A stretch of DNA of 64,000 nucleotides from Xestospongia bergquistia (taxonomy: Eukaryota > Porifera > Demospongiae > Haplosclerida > Petrosiidae). Position numbers and translations under genes: made by a program. The stretch's first letter is position 1. Every line of letters starts with the position of its first letter. Where the stretch lies: positions 3,534,001-3,598,000 of the forward strand of contig OZ014424.1 of NCBI GenBank assembly GCA_963965975.1. The letters are read 5' to 3'. Below the pieces are notes generated by a model, which was not told where the DNA came from, searched no databases, and worked only from the letters and a program-made list of their open reading frames with translations. This document shows, piece by piece, positions 10,611 to 23,012 of this stretch.

Positions 10611-10785
10611 TCCACATGCTGCTATCTGCTGGTCATGTTAAAATTAAATGTAGTTATTTAAAATAGTTAATAAAAATTATTGTGATAATGTTGCATCAAT
10701 ATTCCACCTTATTCACGCGACTTTGTTGCGCTTACATGTTGCATACAACCAAGATAAAACAAAATTACCTCGTGTATCCCAGCCT

Positions 10786-11551
10786 TAACTTTAAAGAGTT
10801 TGAAGCTCTTGCTACGAATGAAATTGGATTGAGTATCGGTACACTTTGTACAGACAATGGAGGGGAGTATGTTTCTAAAGAATTTGAAGAATTTCTTAAG
10901 TATAAAGGTATCAGATATGAGCTCACCGTCCCATATCCCCCTGCACAGAATGGAGTAGCAGAACGACTAAATCGCACTTTGATGGAGTCAGCAAGAACCA
11001 TGATTAGATTTGCAAGGTTACCTGATAGCTATTGGGGTGAAGCTGTGGCTACAACGGCTTACATTAGAAAGAGTTCCCACCAGCGCATTTAAAGAAAGGG
11101 TATCACCTTTTGAGAAATGGTACCAAAGGAGACCAGACCTAAGTCATCTGACTTAGGTCTGGTCTGGTGTTTGGTTGTGTGGCTTATGCCCACATTCCAG
11201 ACTGTCAAAGAAACAAATTAGACAAAAAGGCTTAGAAGTTTAGACTTGTTGGTTATAGCCTCAACTCCAAAGGTTATAGGTTGATGAATGAGAAAACCAC
11301 CAAAGTTGTGATAACCAGAGATGTGGTCTTAATGAAAATGATTTTTGGGTAAACAAAACTGAAGCAGAGACAATCATCCCAACTGTGGTGAACGTTCAAG
11401 TAGACTCTGATGAGAATGACACTCAACCAAATAGGCCAGTGAGAGAGATACATCAGTCGATTAAGCAGAGACATCCTCCAGTTAGGTTTGGAATGGATGA
11501 ATATGTCGAAGCTGCAATGGTGAATGAAGTGGTAACACCTGAAAGTACACT
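10786..11551 (+). pseudogene. Copia-B integrase fragment, part 2
   Basis: After the second TAA the integrase resumes: CTDNGGEYVSKEF, PAQNGVAERLNRT, SYWGEAVATTAY, then the C-terminal spacer toward RT (QRHPPVRFGMDEYVEAA). Frame changes near 11090 and stops (one near 11234) break it. A perfect 15-bp inverted repeat with a 2-base loop sits at 11132-11163. It ends near 11551 against CACTA-A; no RT or LTR of Copia-B follows. Confidence 0.8.
11132..11163. repeat. Perfect 15-bp inverted repeat, loop TC
   Basis: Arms ACCAGACCTAAGTCA and its complement, 2-base loop. It lies in Copia-B integrase at a place where the reading frame is disturbed, so it looks like a short inverted duplication rather than a regulatory hairpin. 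It is present in all three tandem copies (also 18123-18154, 25114-25145). Confidence 0.8.
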
Positions 11552-11698
11552 GAAAAAAATAAGGTGTGTCATGCACTCCGAAGTTATATCACACCATTGG
11601 TGTGTTTTCACACTCCACTAAGAAGTGTGTGTTACACACCATATCTGGTGTGCATGTGAATGAAAATGAAAACTTGTACAGGTTGACATTTCAATGTG

Positions 11699-14600
11699 TC
11701 AAAATTCTTCTTTTATGTAATATTTCAGTGGAATTAAGTGGCTATTTTTAACAATATAAACACACAAAGGATGATGATCAGCTAATTCATGAACTTTGTA
11801 GGTGTGATAGACAGGTGGAGATGTAAGTGAAACCTCAAAAGATTGAAAGTGTGGTAAAAAACAGTGGGTAGTGTATTCTTGAGGAACAAAGTAACAGATA
11901 TCCACTTGGTACACAATAATGTCAATAATGATCCCAAAAACTGGTAGGAGATTATTCTTTAGTACAACAACAGCACCTGGTTTATAAAGAATACTTCCAG
12001 TCTTGGCCCAGCTTACTCTATAAATGTAAGTATAGTTTTTAGTTTAGGCTTAACGAACTTACATAATTTCATCTTCTTCTGTGATGCCTCTAATTAACAG
12101 TATATCACTGTGTGTGTAACTCTCAGCCATAACTGCTTGCCTAATATTATTAATCATGTTAATGCCATATAAGTGGAAATAATTAATGGTGCTGGTGAAT
12201 TAAAATTTAATGGTTTTGTGGCTGAAATAAAATGTGTTCAATTTAATCTACTACTCCAACTTCGTAATATTATGTCTCCTTTTTGTAGGGAACAACTATC
12301 ATAATTATTCTTCCATTGACGGAATATTTAATAAAATTATGCAATCAGCTACACTTACTTAGTTCTACCGAATGTCCATTCTCTGTCAATTTAATTGTCA
12401 CAAAATGAATAGTAGCACATCAAATTCTAATGATGTTCTGCTAATGTTTTTTCGATGTTTTTGAAACATTTCACTCTGTGTGCCAGTGATTTGAAATAAC
12501 TGTGCTTTGTTTCAAATCGCATGCACCAATATCTACTGGCTGGTCCAAAACTAAAAGACAAATAGAATGTAAAGAAGTGAAATATCTTACTTAAGTAACC
12601 ATTTGGGAAGGTGTATGATATAATGAATTTTAGGGATGATAGAAGCATCAGGATAAAGTCGACAGAAATTTTCATGATGTTCTCTTATTAACTCTTTTAA
12701 GTAAGGAACAACATCCTGAGATGTGATAGGTCAGAAGACATAATCCACAATTGTTAGCATTAGCAAGAAGTTTTCCCAGCGAGGTTCATCAAAAGGTATG
12801 AATTCTCCAATCAATAAAGGCAACAGTCGAGCAAAGCACCACATTTGTGTTGCTATAAGAATGAGATATAATATTGAATACATCAACTACATGTATATGT
12901 ATCATAATAAATGTACCTGTTGGCTTTAAGCTATGATCATGAGAAGTAAGAGTGATTGTTGAAGGTTTATTTGGACTATCACAATATCCATATGGAAAAC
13001 TTTCAATCTGACAATTCAAAAATGAAGGTGAGATTAGTCGCCTTTCCAGTATTATGTAAATTAGTAATTCCTTAGTCTCATACTGTAAAACACCTTCCAA
13101 AACATCGTGCATAATATCAGGTGCAAGACTTTCGGTCACATGAAGAAATGATTGATTGAGAAGAGAGTCTCTAACAATGCCATATGTTGTAGCAATATGG
13201 TCTTGTAACGGCCCACCAAGGTAGGTGACATGGTTTGCATGTGTAATGCGAGTGCGAGGCTGAAATTCCTCCGGAAAAAACTAAAGAATACACACATGCA
13301 ACTTTGTAAATAACAAAGTGAACCTACTTCAGATGACATATCCTCAGCAATGGCCATACAAAATCTGCATTTACATAAAGCTGATGTCAAAGCATGTAAC
13401 CACCAAGGAACCAACTAGCAAGGTTATCAGGACAAATAATGTAATTGTTCCACGAAAGTTGTACTGCTGTCCCTTGATGGTAAGATCAACCCCTTCATCC
13501 TGTTGAAACCATAAACCATTATATATGCTATAAACATTATAATTATACCTTTTTAAACTTTTTGACACTTTCCATAAAAGGTTCAAGTATTTTGTCTACC
13601 CCATACTCCTGAAGTAATGAATGGCACACAATTGTAACAAGCTGTATAACTTTAAGTGATGATCTCCATTTTGGTGGTATGTTGCCCAAGATGTAATAGA
13701 AAACTCCTTCAAAATGTACCCACACAAGTAATACTTACCGAGTTTGTGTTTTTTGCTCGAAATCCGATTCCGTTACAAACTTCAAGATCGTCATAGTAGA
13801 ACATTATTTGTAAAGCTGTTGGATCAACAGAAAAAAGTGGGTGATTTTTGAAGGTAGAACCATCACAGTAATCTTCAATAAGGTTGTCACTTCGGCAATG
13901 CCCTCTCATAACCTACATGTAATCACATAAACATAATACCCTTGAGTGTATACATGAATGTGATGTACATACTTCATCAAATATAGTCAAGTTTGACAAT
14001 AACTGTTGTAGTGACATTTCTAAAGGTATGTCATGAGCACATTGACTACATAGTTTGAAACGTCTGCCCCTTCTCTTTAAAGTTTGTCCTAATTCCCTTT
14101 CCACTGGTTCCTGATTGAAATATACATGTGTATATATGTAACTATCACAGTATAATTAAACAATAACTTACGACTAAACCAAGTGAAGTGTATGCTTTTT
14201 TTGCAAATAAGAGGATTCTAAACTTTTGAAGAGAGCTCTTAGGCCTTCATTCTTGAAAATTTGTGATACGTCATCAGTAAGTAATCCCTTTTGACGTAAA
14301 GTATTTGTAACTTTCGATTCCAATAAGTCAACTGTCTGCTGTACCATCATTGAAACGTCACCAAGAAGATCATTTAAAGCTAGCTGTGATATTTGTCATA
14401 CTTCTCTACATTTCAACATAAACAATATTGCACTTTTCTGTTTCATTGATTCCTGATCAAGAGCTGGCTCCTCCTCCTTATTGTCATAAAAGAGCCCTGT
14501 GTCAGTGACAGTATTATCAACTAGTAAATCTTCATGGCCATCAATTTCAACGTTTTCTGCTAGAGCATGGTAGTGCTTACTTCGTATGTGCTTTCGAAAC

Positions 14601-14764
14601 AAGTGATAATTGGAGTACGTCCTTGAACATCCACAAATCCCACATGTTACATGAAATCCTGGTTCATGAGAGTGAATGGAACCGATATGTCACAATACTG
14701 CATTTATATTTGAGGATGTATAGCTTAGACACTTAGAACAAGTAAATCCACCAGCACGCGCCAT
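11699..14764 (-). pseudogene. CACTA-A transposase
   Basis: The ATG at 14764 opens a multi-exon minus-strand gene. In order: C2H2-like fingers (FTCSKC ... CGICGCSRTYSNYHLFRKHIRSKH), then a region with CSQCAHDIPLEMS, ALQIMFYYDDLEV, a small GYxxLGNIPPKWRS-type exon, KCRFCMAIAEDM, LAPDIMHDVLEGVLQYE, and WCMRFETKHSYFK, ending with the C-terminal DICYFVPQEYTTH exon. Introns of about 40-60 bp with GTAAGT donors separate them (for example 14111-14168). Two TGA codons lie in the first exon (near 14690 and 14397). The family is the animal CACTA-type transposase, judged by similarity of layout to CACTA-D; D in PDIMHD may be catalytic, which is inference. Confidence 0.7.
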
Positions 14765-14871
14765 GTTGACTGTTGTTGCCACGCCTTTCCAGATTAACTG
14801 CTCTCTAAATAGAAACAATTGTTATAGCACGTGTTGAGTTTGTTGACTTGTTCTCATTATCACTTGTCACT
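14765..14871. promoter_or_regulatory. Candidate bidirectional promoter of CACTA-A
   Basis: Only 107 bp separate the divergent start codons of the transposase (14764, minus) and the second gene (14872, plus). Both must be driven from here or nearby. No TATA box stands out. Confidence 0.4.
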
Positions 14872-15041
14872 ATGGATGGTGGAAGTACTAGAGGTGCTAA
14901 TAAGAGTGTAACAGTCTCTTATAATGACCTTAACAAGATCGTGAAGTTATAGCCTGATGCTGACATCCAGATACTATAAGAACAGTGCCTTCAACTTTTT
15001 AAATTTGGGTCAAACATCAAACTGGATATAATTTTTCAAAA
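14872..15041 (+). pseudogene. CACTA-A second gene, first exon (copy 1)
   Basis: Starts at ATG (MDGGSTRGANKSVTVSYND) and reads to the gypsy insertion. Two in-frame TAG/TAA codons interrupt it. In the uninterrupted element it would continue at 33529 (YDPEWDALVDLSDEDF), as seen after copy 3. Function unknown; a second protein on the opposite strand is common in animal CACTA elements. Confidence 0.6.
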
Positions 15042-15255
15042 TGTAGTGTCCTGTAGTATTTACATCCCACGCATTCAGCCACACCTCACTTAACCTCAAG
15101 CCCATGTGGAATAGTGATTATGTATAAATGTGGTTTTTCTGTAATTTTAGTTCAGTTAGTTATTCAGTTGTGTTCGTGTGTTTCTCTCTCTCTTTTTCTC
15201 TCTGGTTTGTGTGTTCTAATGATAGAGTTAGTTTACATTTATTGTCAATACTCTA
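15042..15255 (+). repeat. Gypsy-A 5' LTR, copy 1
   Basis: 214 bp starting TGTAGTGTCC. It matches the LTR at 33310-33523 with 12 differences by eye (about 5.6%). Copies at 22033-22246 and 29024-29237 belong to the other tandem units. Confidence 0.9.
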
Positions 15256-15286
15256 TGTTGGTCACCCGGACACTTGATCAAGGAAC

Positions 15287-15876
15287 ATGTCAACCGGCGA
15301 TGAAAATCAACCCGAACCAACCGCCTCAGTTACTTCTGTGTCACTCAAGATACCTCCATTTTGGCCTGACGACCCCCAAATATGGTTTGCACAGGTCGAA
15401 GCACAGTTTCAGATGAGAAACATCACCTCTCAAAAGACGAAGTACGAATACATAGTCGCTTCTCTCAGTCCAGAATTTGCTACCGAGGTACGAGACTTGG
15501 TGTTAACAGTACCTGACACAACCCCCTATGACAAGTTAAAGACTGCCCTTATTGGTCGAACCACCACATCAGAACAGAGGCGCCTTCAACAGCTACTCAA
15601 TTCCGAGGAGTTAGGTGACCGTAAACCATCTCAACTTCTCATACGAATGCAACAACTTCTTGGTGACAAAGCCACTACTATCGACCAATCATTCTTTCGT
15701 GAACTCTTCATACAACGTCTTCCTCCTAACGTCAGGATGGTACTAGTCTCTACAGACAAGATGACACTGACCAAACTGGCTGAGTTAGCAGATAAGGTAG
15801 TAGAAGCCACTACACTTGAATTCACGTCAACAGCATCTCAACCCACTGTGTCTCCAATTAGTATTCTTCCAGAGGT
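15287..15876 (+). pseudogene. Gypsy-A gag, truncated at tandem junction (copy 1)
   Basis: ATG at 15287. Reads as a gypsy capsid region (FWPDDPQIWFAQVEAQF, LLGDKATTIDQSFF, LFIQRLPPNVRMVL). It is cut at AGGT (15873-15876), where the filler from CACTA-A begins, giving an unrelated short tail. The full-length equivalent is at 29269-30096. Confidence 0.9.
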
Positions 15877-16021
15877 ATGTCATGAGCACATTGACTACAT
15901 AGTTTGAAACGTCTGCCCCTTCTCTTTAAAGTTTGTCCTAATTCCCTTTCCACTGGTTCCTGATTGAAATATACATGTGTATATATGTAACTATCACAGT
16001 ATAATTAAACAATAACTTACG
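15873..16021. repeat. Tandem junction 1: 149-bp filler copied from CACTA-A
   Basis: Identical by eye to 14024-14172, in the same orientation. It is joined to gypsy gag through shared AGGT and to Harbinger-A through shared TACG. It carries a whole CACTA-A intron and part of an exon. Confidence 0.95.
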
Positions 16022-17776
16022 TCTTGCTTGGCTCAGGCGATAGTTGAAAATCCTTCTTTCATTTGTCAACCCTGCTTGTCCAAATGGTTTTTGTATGTAT
16101 TGTTTCAATGAAAATGCATCATCAGCTGCCATCATGTATGGAATGGGTAATCCGCTTCCATCATCTAGAGGCTCTGGAGGAGGTATTTGGAGAGTATTGC
16201 TTTCCATTGCATTGAATAAAGAACAATTTTTAAATACACCGCCATCAGATATTCTATTGTTGCATCCGACATATATGTAAATAAACTTATAGTTGGCATC
16301 TACAACTGCTAGGAGAACAATGCTGAAAGTGTGTTTATAGTTAAAGTAGTAAGAACCACTCCCAGTGTGTGGTCTAATTACTATATGCTTTCCGTCCATT
16401 GATCCTATACAGTGGGGGAAATTCCACTGTTTCTCGAAATCATGGCAATATACTTCCATTCTATCTCTGTCCTAGGTACCTATGCAATGAAAAATAAAAA
16501 GCAATAAACAGCAATAGTACCTAGTAGACAGTTGTAATAGTCAATGAGTTGTTTCATCGTTATCTTTTTCATGCAGGCTCTTGATCAACACAATATTGAC
16601 GAAACAGAAGCATCAACCTTAGTAATGAAGATTATAAAAGTAATGCTGATGAAAGCATAATGTCAAATGAGGAACCAGATGCTGTTAGTGTGGTGTCAAT
16701 AAAAAGGCCTACTACCCAAACAAAAAAAAGGATTTACTAAACGACAGAAAAGAGAGACTAGAGAAGAAAATCTTTTAGAGAAAGCTATTACCATTATGGA
16801 GTCTACAAGCAACACATCAAAACCTATTCAAAAAGATGCTGATGATGTGTTTGGGGAATACGTAACTTATGAACTGAAAAACATCAAAGACGAAGGTACG
16901 AAACAAAGAATTAAATTTCAGATACAATCCATCATATACTCTACTCATGCTGGTACTCAAATACCAATGATGCTTGGACCACATAATTATGCCATATACC
17001 CTAATGATACTGATATGTATGTAATTGAAGTGGACCACTAAGTTCAAGAAGCAGTACATCACATACAAGAGATAGTACTCCGTGAAAGAACTTGTGACAA
17101 TTGTATAATTGCCTTAATTTTTTTTAATCACTTACGTACTTTCATATGATCTTTCAATACTTCACAATAACAGAGCATGATTCAGGTACAATTTTACCAA
17201 TTGTCTGTCTGGGAATTCTGTACAGATACTGTAAGCTAGTATATGATTCTCCTAAAAGTAACAATAATATATATATACACACACATTATGCACAGGCACT
17301 GACCACTGACTAGAAAGCATAGAGTGAGTGGAAGTCGTTCTCCAGGAGGGATTGCTGGTCTCATATTTGTGTCACTATATGTTATATGTGGTGCCACTAG
17401 ACTCAAGAGCTCCTCAAAGGATGTTACATCCATTCTCAGGAAATTTCTGTATGTGACCTGGTCACTCAGTCGTAATTCGTTCACTAGTTGGTGATATGCT
17501 CTGTGTTCCTGACGTGTGCTATGGCTAACCAAGTCTCTGACCCAGAAAGTTCTATTTCTTCGCCTCCTACGTCTCCTGGACAGTATTATGGCTATTAACA
17601 TTCCACATGCTGCTATCTGCTGGTCATGTTAAAATTAAATGTAGTTATTTAAAATAGTTAATAAAAATTATTGTGATAATGTTGCATCAATATTCCACCT
17701 TATTCACGCGACTTTGTTGCGCTTACATGTTGCATACAACCAAGATAAAACAAAATTACCTCGTGTATCCCAGCCT
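16018..17776. mobile_element. Harbinger-A, 5'-truncated copy 2
   Basis: Right part of Harbinger-A only. The transposase core is cut at the SQARR motif, losing the catalytic glutamate and the C-terminus. MADF exon 3 (16575-17041) and transposase exons 1 and 2 are retained, as is the right inverted repeat ending at 17776. Confidence 0.9.
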
Positions 17777-18542
17777 TAACTTTAAAGAGTTTGAAGCTCT
17801 TGCTACGAATGAAATTGGATTGAGTATCGGTACACTTTGTACAGACAATGGAGGGGAGTATGTTTCTAAAGAATTTGAAGAATTTCTTAAGTATAAAGGT
17901 ATCAGATATGAGCTCACCGTCCCATATCCCCCTGCACAGAATGGAGTAGCAGAACGACTAAATCGCACTTTGATGGAGTCAGCAAGAACCATGATTAGAT
18001 TTGCAAGGTTACCTGATAGCTATTGGGGTGAAGCTGTGGCTACAACGGCTTACATTAGAAAGAGTTCCCACCAGCGCATTTAAAGAAAGGGTATCACCTT
18101 TTGAGAAATGGTACCAAAGGAGACCAGACCTAAGTCATCTGACTTAGGTCTGGTCTGGTGTTTGGTTGTGTGGCTTATGCCCACATTCCAGACTGTCAAA
18201 GAAACAAATTAGACAAAAAGGCTTAGAAGTTTAGACTTGTTGGTTATAGCCTCAACTCCAAAGGTTATAGGTTGATGAATGAGAAAACCACCAAAGTTGT
18301 GATAACCAGAGATGTGGTCTTAATGAAAATGATTTTTGGGTAAACAAAACTGAAGCAGAGACAATCATCCCAACTGTGGTGAACGTTCAAGTAGACTCTG
18401 ATGAGAATGACACTCAACCAAATAGGCCAGTGAGAGAGATACATCAGTCGATTAAGCAGAGACATCCTCCAGTTAGGTTTGGAATGGATGAATATGTCGA
18501 AGCTGCAATGGTGAATGAAGTGGTAACACCTGAAAGTACACT
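17777..18542 (+). pseudogene. Copia-B integrase fragment, copy 2
   Basis: Repeat of 10786-11551, with the same frame breaks. Confidence 0.8.
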
Positions 18543-18689
18543 GAAAAAAATAAGGTGTGTCATGCACTCCGAAGTTATATCACACCATTGGTGTGTTTTC
18601 ACACTCCACTAAGAAGTGTGTGTTACACACCATATCTGGTGTGCATGTGAATGAAAATGAAAACTTGTACAGGTTGACATTTCAATGTG

Positions 18690-21600
18690 TCAAAATTCTT
18701 CTTTTATGTAATATTTCAGTGGAATTAAGTGGCTATTTTTAACAATATAAACACACAAAGGATGATGATCAGCTAATTCATGAACTTTGTAGGTGTGATA
18801 GACAGGTGGAGATGTAAGTGAAACCTCAAAAGATTGAAAGTGTGGTAAAAAACAGTGGGTAGTGTATTCTTGAGGAACAAAGTAACAGATATCCACTTGG
18901 TACACAATAATGTCAATAATGATCCCAAAAACTGGTAGGAGATTATTCTTTAGTACAACAACAGCACCTGGTTTATAAAGAATACTTCCAGTCTTGGCCC
19001 AGCTTACTCTATAAATGTAAGTATAGTTTTTAGTTTAGGCTTAACGAACTTACATAATTTCATCTTCTTCTGTGATGCCTCTAATTAACAGTATATCACT
19101 GTGTGTGTAACTCTCAGCCATAACTGCTTGCCTAATATTATTAATCATGTTAATGCCATATAAGTGGAAATAATTAATGGTGCTGGTGAATTAAAATTTA
19201 ATGGTTTTGTGGCTGAAATAAAATGTGTTCAATTTAATCTACTACTCCAACTTCGTAATATTATGTCTCCTTTTTGTAGGGAACAACTATCATAATTATT
19301 CTTCCATTGACGGAATATTTAATAAAATTATGCAATCAGCTACACTTACTTAGTTCTACCGAATGTCCATTCTCTGTCAATTTAATTGTCACAAAATGAA
19401 TAGTAGCACATCAAATTCTAATGATGTTCTGCTAATGTTTTTTCGATGTTTTTGAAACATTTCACTCTGTGTGCCAGTGATTTGAAATAACTGTGCTTTG
19501 TTTCAAATCGCATGCACCAATATCTACTGGCTGGTCCAAAACTAAAAGACAAATAGAATGTAAAGAAGTGAAATATCTTACTTAAGTAACCATTTGGGAA
19601 GGTGTATGATATAATGAATTTTAGGGATGATAGAAGCATCAGGATAAAGTCGACAGAAATTTTCATGATGTTCTCTTATTAACTCTTTTAAGTAAGGAAC
19701 AACATCCTGAGATGTGATAGGTCAGAAGACATAATCCACAATTGTTAGCATTAGCAAGAAGTTTTCCCAGCGAGGTTCATCAAAAGGTATGAATTCTCCA
19801 ATCAATAAAGGCAACAGTCGAGCAAAGCACCACATTTGTGTTGCTATAAGAATGAGATATAATATTGAATACATCAACTACATGTATATGTATCATAATA
19901 AATGTACCTGTTGGCTTTAAGCTATGATCATGAGAAGTAAGAGTGATTGTTGAAGGTTTATTTGGACTATCACAATATCCATATGGAAAACTTTCAATCT
20001 GACAATTCAAAAATGAAGGTGAGATTAGTCGCCTTTCCAGTATTATGTAAATTAGTAATTCCTTAGTCTCATACTGTAAAACACCTTCCAAAACATCGTG
20101 CATAATATCAGGTGCAAGACTTTCGGTCACATGAAGAAATGATTGATTGAGAAGAGAGTCTCTAACAATGCCATATGTTGTAGCAATATGGTCTTGTAAC
20201 GGCCCACCAAGGTAGGTGACATGGTTTGCATGTGTAATGCGAGTGCGAGGCTGAAATTCCTCCGGAAAAAACTAAAGAATACACACATGCAACTTTGTAA
20301 ATAACAAAGTGAACCTACTTCAGATGACATATCCTCAGCAATGGCCATACAAAATCTGCATTTACATAAAGCTGATGTCAAAGCATGTAACCACCAAGGA
20401 ACCAACTAGCAAGGTTATCAGGACAAATAATGTAATTGTTCCACGAAAGTTGTACTGCTGTCCCTTGATGGTAAGATCAACCCCTTCATCCTGTTGAAAC
20501 CATAAACCATTATATATGCTATAAACATTATAATTATACCTTTTTAAACTTTTTGACACTTTCCATAAAAGGTTCAAGTATTTTGTCTACCCCATACTCC
20601 TGAAGTAATGAATGGCACACAATTGTAACAAGCTGTATAACTTTAAGTGATGATCTCCATTTTGGTGGTATGTTGCCCAAGATGTAATAGAAAACTCCTT
20701 CAAAATGTACCCACACAAGTAATACTTACCGAGTTTGTGTTTTTTGCTCGAAATCCGATTCCGTTACAAACTTCAAGATCGTCATAGTAGAACATTATTT
20801 GTAAAGCTGTTGGATCAACAGAAAAAAGTGGGTGATTTTTGAAGGTAGAACCATCACAGTAATCTTCAATAAGGTTGTCACTTCGGCAATGCCCTCTCAT
20901 AACCTACATGTAATCACATAAACATAATACCCTTGAGTGTATACATGAATGTGATGTACATACTTCATCAAATATAGTCAAGTTTGACAATAACTGTTGT
21001 AGTGACATTTCTAAAGGTATGTCATGAGCACATTGACTACATAGTTTGAAACGTCTGCCCCTTCTCTTTAAAGTTTGTCCTAATTCCCTTTCCACTGGTT
21101 CCTGATTGAAATATACATGTGTATATATGTAACTATCACAGTATAATTAAACAATAACTTACGACTAAACCAAGTGAAGTGTATGCTTTTTTTGCAAATA
21201 AGAGGATTCTAAACTTTTGAAGAGAGCTCTTAGGCCTTCATTCTTGAAAATTTGTGATACGTCATCAGTAAGTAATCCCTTTTGACGTAAAGTATTTGTA
21301 ACTTTCGATTCCAATAAGTCAACTGTCTGCTGTACCATCATTGAAACGTCACCAAGAAGATCATTTAAAGCTAGCTGTGATATTTGTCATACTTCTCTAC
21401 ATTTCAACATAAACAATATTGCACTTTTCTGTTTCATTGATTCCTGATCAAGAGCTGGCTCCTCCTCCTTATTGTCATAAAAGAGCCCTGTGTCAGTGAC
21501 AGTATTATCAACTAGTAAATCTTCATGGCCATCAATTTCAACGTTTTCTGCTAGAGCATGGTAGTGCTTACTTCGTATGTGCTTTCGAAACAAGTGATAA

Positions 21601-21755
21601 TTGGAGTACGTCCTTGAACATCCACAAATCCCACATGTTACATGAAATCCTGGTTCATGAGAGTGAATGGAACCGATATGTCACAATACTGCATTTATAT
21701 TTGAGGATGTATAGCTTAGACACTTAGAACAAGTAAATCCACCAGCACGCGCCAT
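18690..21755 (-). pseudogene. CACTA-A transposase, copy 2
   Basis: Repeat of 11699-14764. It keeps the same two nonsense codons in the first exon and an open WCMRFETKH motif. Confidence 0.7.
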
Positions 21756-21862
21756 GTTGACTGTTGTTGCCACGCCTTTCCAGATTAACTGCTCTCTAAA
21801 TAGAAACAATTGTTATAGCACGTGTTGAGTTTGTTGACTTGTTCTCATTATCACTTGTCACT

Positions 21863-22032
21863 ATGGATGGTGGAAGTACTAGAGGTGCTAATAAGAGTGT
21901 AACAGTCTCTTATAATGACCTTAACAAGATCGTGAAGTTATAGCCTGATGCTGACATCCAGATACTATAAGAACAGTGCCTTCAACTTTTTAAATTTGGG
22001 TCAAACATCAAACTGGATATAATTTTTCAAAA
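21863..22032 (+). pseudogene. CACTA-A second gene, first exon (copy 2)
   Basis: Repeat of 14872-15041. Confidence 0.55.
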
Positions 22033-22867
22033 TGTAGTGTCCTGTAGTATTTACATCCCACGCATTCAGCCACACCTCACTTAACCTCAAGCCCATGTGG
22101 AATAGTGATTATGTATAAATGTGGTTTTTCTGTAATTTTAGTTCAGTTAGTTATTCAGTTGTGTTCGTGTGTTTCTCTCTCTCTTTTTCTCTCTGGTTTG
22201 TGTGTTCTAATGATAGAGTTAGTTTACATTTATTGTCAATACTCTATGTTGGTCACCCGGACACTTGATCAAGGAACATGTCAACCGGCGATGAAAATCA
22301 ACCCGAACCAACCGCCTCAGTTACTTCTGTGTCACTCAAGATACCTCCATTTTGGCCTGACGACCCCCAAATATGGTTTGCACAGGTCGAAGCACAGTTT
22401 CAGATGAGAAACATCACCTCTCAAAAGACGAAGTACGAATACATAGTCGCTTCTCTCAGTCCAGAATTTGCTACCGAGGTACGAGACTTGGTGTTAACAG
22501 TACCTGACACAACCCCCTATGACAAGTTAAAGACTGCCCTTATTGGTCGAACCACCACATCAGAACAGAGGCGCCTTCAACAGCTACTCAATTCCGAGGA
22601 GTTAGGTGACCGTAAACCATCTCAACTTCTCATACGAATGCAACAACTTCTTGGTGACAAAGCCACTACTATCGACCAATCATTCTTTCGTGAACTCTTC
22701 ATACAACGTCTTCCTCCTAACGTCAGGATGGTACTAGTCTCTACAGACAAGATGACACTGACCAAACTGGCTGAGTTAGCAGATAAGGTAGTAGAAGCCA
22801 CTACACTTGAATTCACGTCAACAGCATCTCAACCCACTGTGTCTCCAATTAGTATTCTTCCAGAGGT
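22033..22867 (+). pseudogene. Gypsy-A 5' LTR and truncated gag, copy 2
   Basis: LTR 22033-22246, gag start 22278, cut at the second tandem junction. Confidence 0.9.
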
Positions 22868-23012
22868 ATGTCATGAGCACATTGACTACATAGTTTGAAA
22901 CGTCTGCCCCTTCTCTTTAAAGTTTGTCCTAATTCCCTTTCCACTGGTTCCTGATTGAAATATACATGTGTATATATGTAACTATCACAGTATAATTAAA
23001 CAATAACTTACG
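22864..23012. repeat. Tandem junction 2: 149-bp filler
   Basis: Same filler and same AGGT and TACG joins as junction 1. Identical junctions show that the array grew by copying one rearranged unit, not by two independent events. Confidence 0.95.

Larger units (their letters stand above)
8039..10785. mobile_element. Harbinger-A (PIF/Harbinger DNA transposon), complete
   Basis: The terminal inverted repeats are perfect: AGGCTGGGATACACGAGGT at 8039 and its complement ending at 10785. TAA flanks both ends (8036-8038, 10786-10788), the three-base TWA duplication of this superfamily. It is 2747 bp and sits inside the Copia-B integrase frame, which is restored if the element and one TAA are removed. 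It carries the usual two genes: a MADF-type protein (plus strand) and a DDE transposase (minus strand), with interleaved exons. The right part, from 9027, is repeated twice more downstream as part of the tandem array. Confidence 0.93.
9027..15876. repeat. Tandem array, unit copy 1
   Basis: First of three copies with a period of 6991 bp. It runs from inside Harbinger-A (TACG at 9027-9030) through Copia-B integrase, the CACTA-A transposase gene and a gypsy LTR into gypsy gag (AGGT at 15873-15876). By eye copies 1 and 2 are identical; copy 3 differs at five noticed sites. Confidence 0.95.
16018..22867. repeat. Tandem array, unit copy 2
   Basis: Same content as copy 1, offset 6991 bp, starting within Harbinger-A and ending in gypsy gag at AGGT (22864-22867). 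I saw no difference from copy 1. Confidence 0.95.

Noticed and set aside
11616-11620. CACTA pentamer as the proven left end of CACTA-A
   Set aside because: No matching TAGTG end or 3-bp duplication can be shown because the right end is missing.
15873-16459. Fusion of Harbinger and CACTA exons by splicing across the tandem junction
   Set aside because: The filler does bring a GTAAGT donor and an AG acceptor, but the Harbinger side would end in phase 1 and the CACTA exon begins in phase 0, so the joined frame is lost and soon stops.
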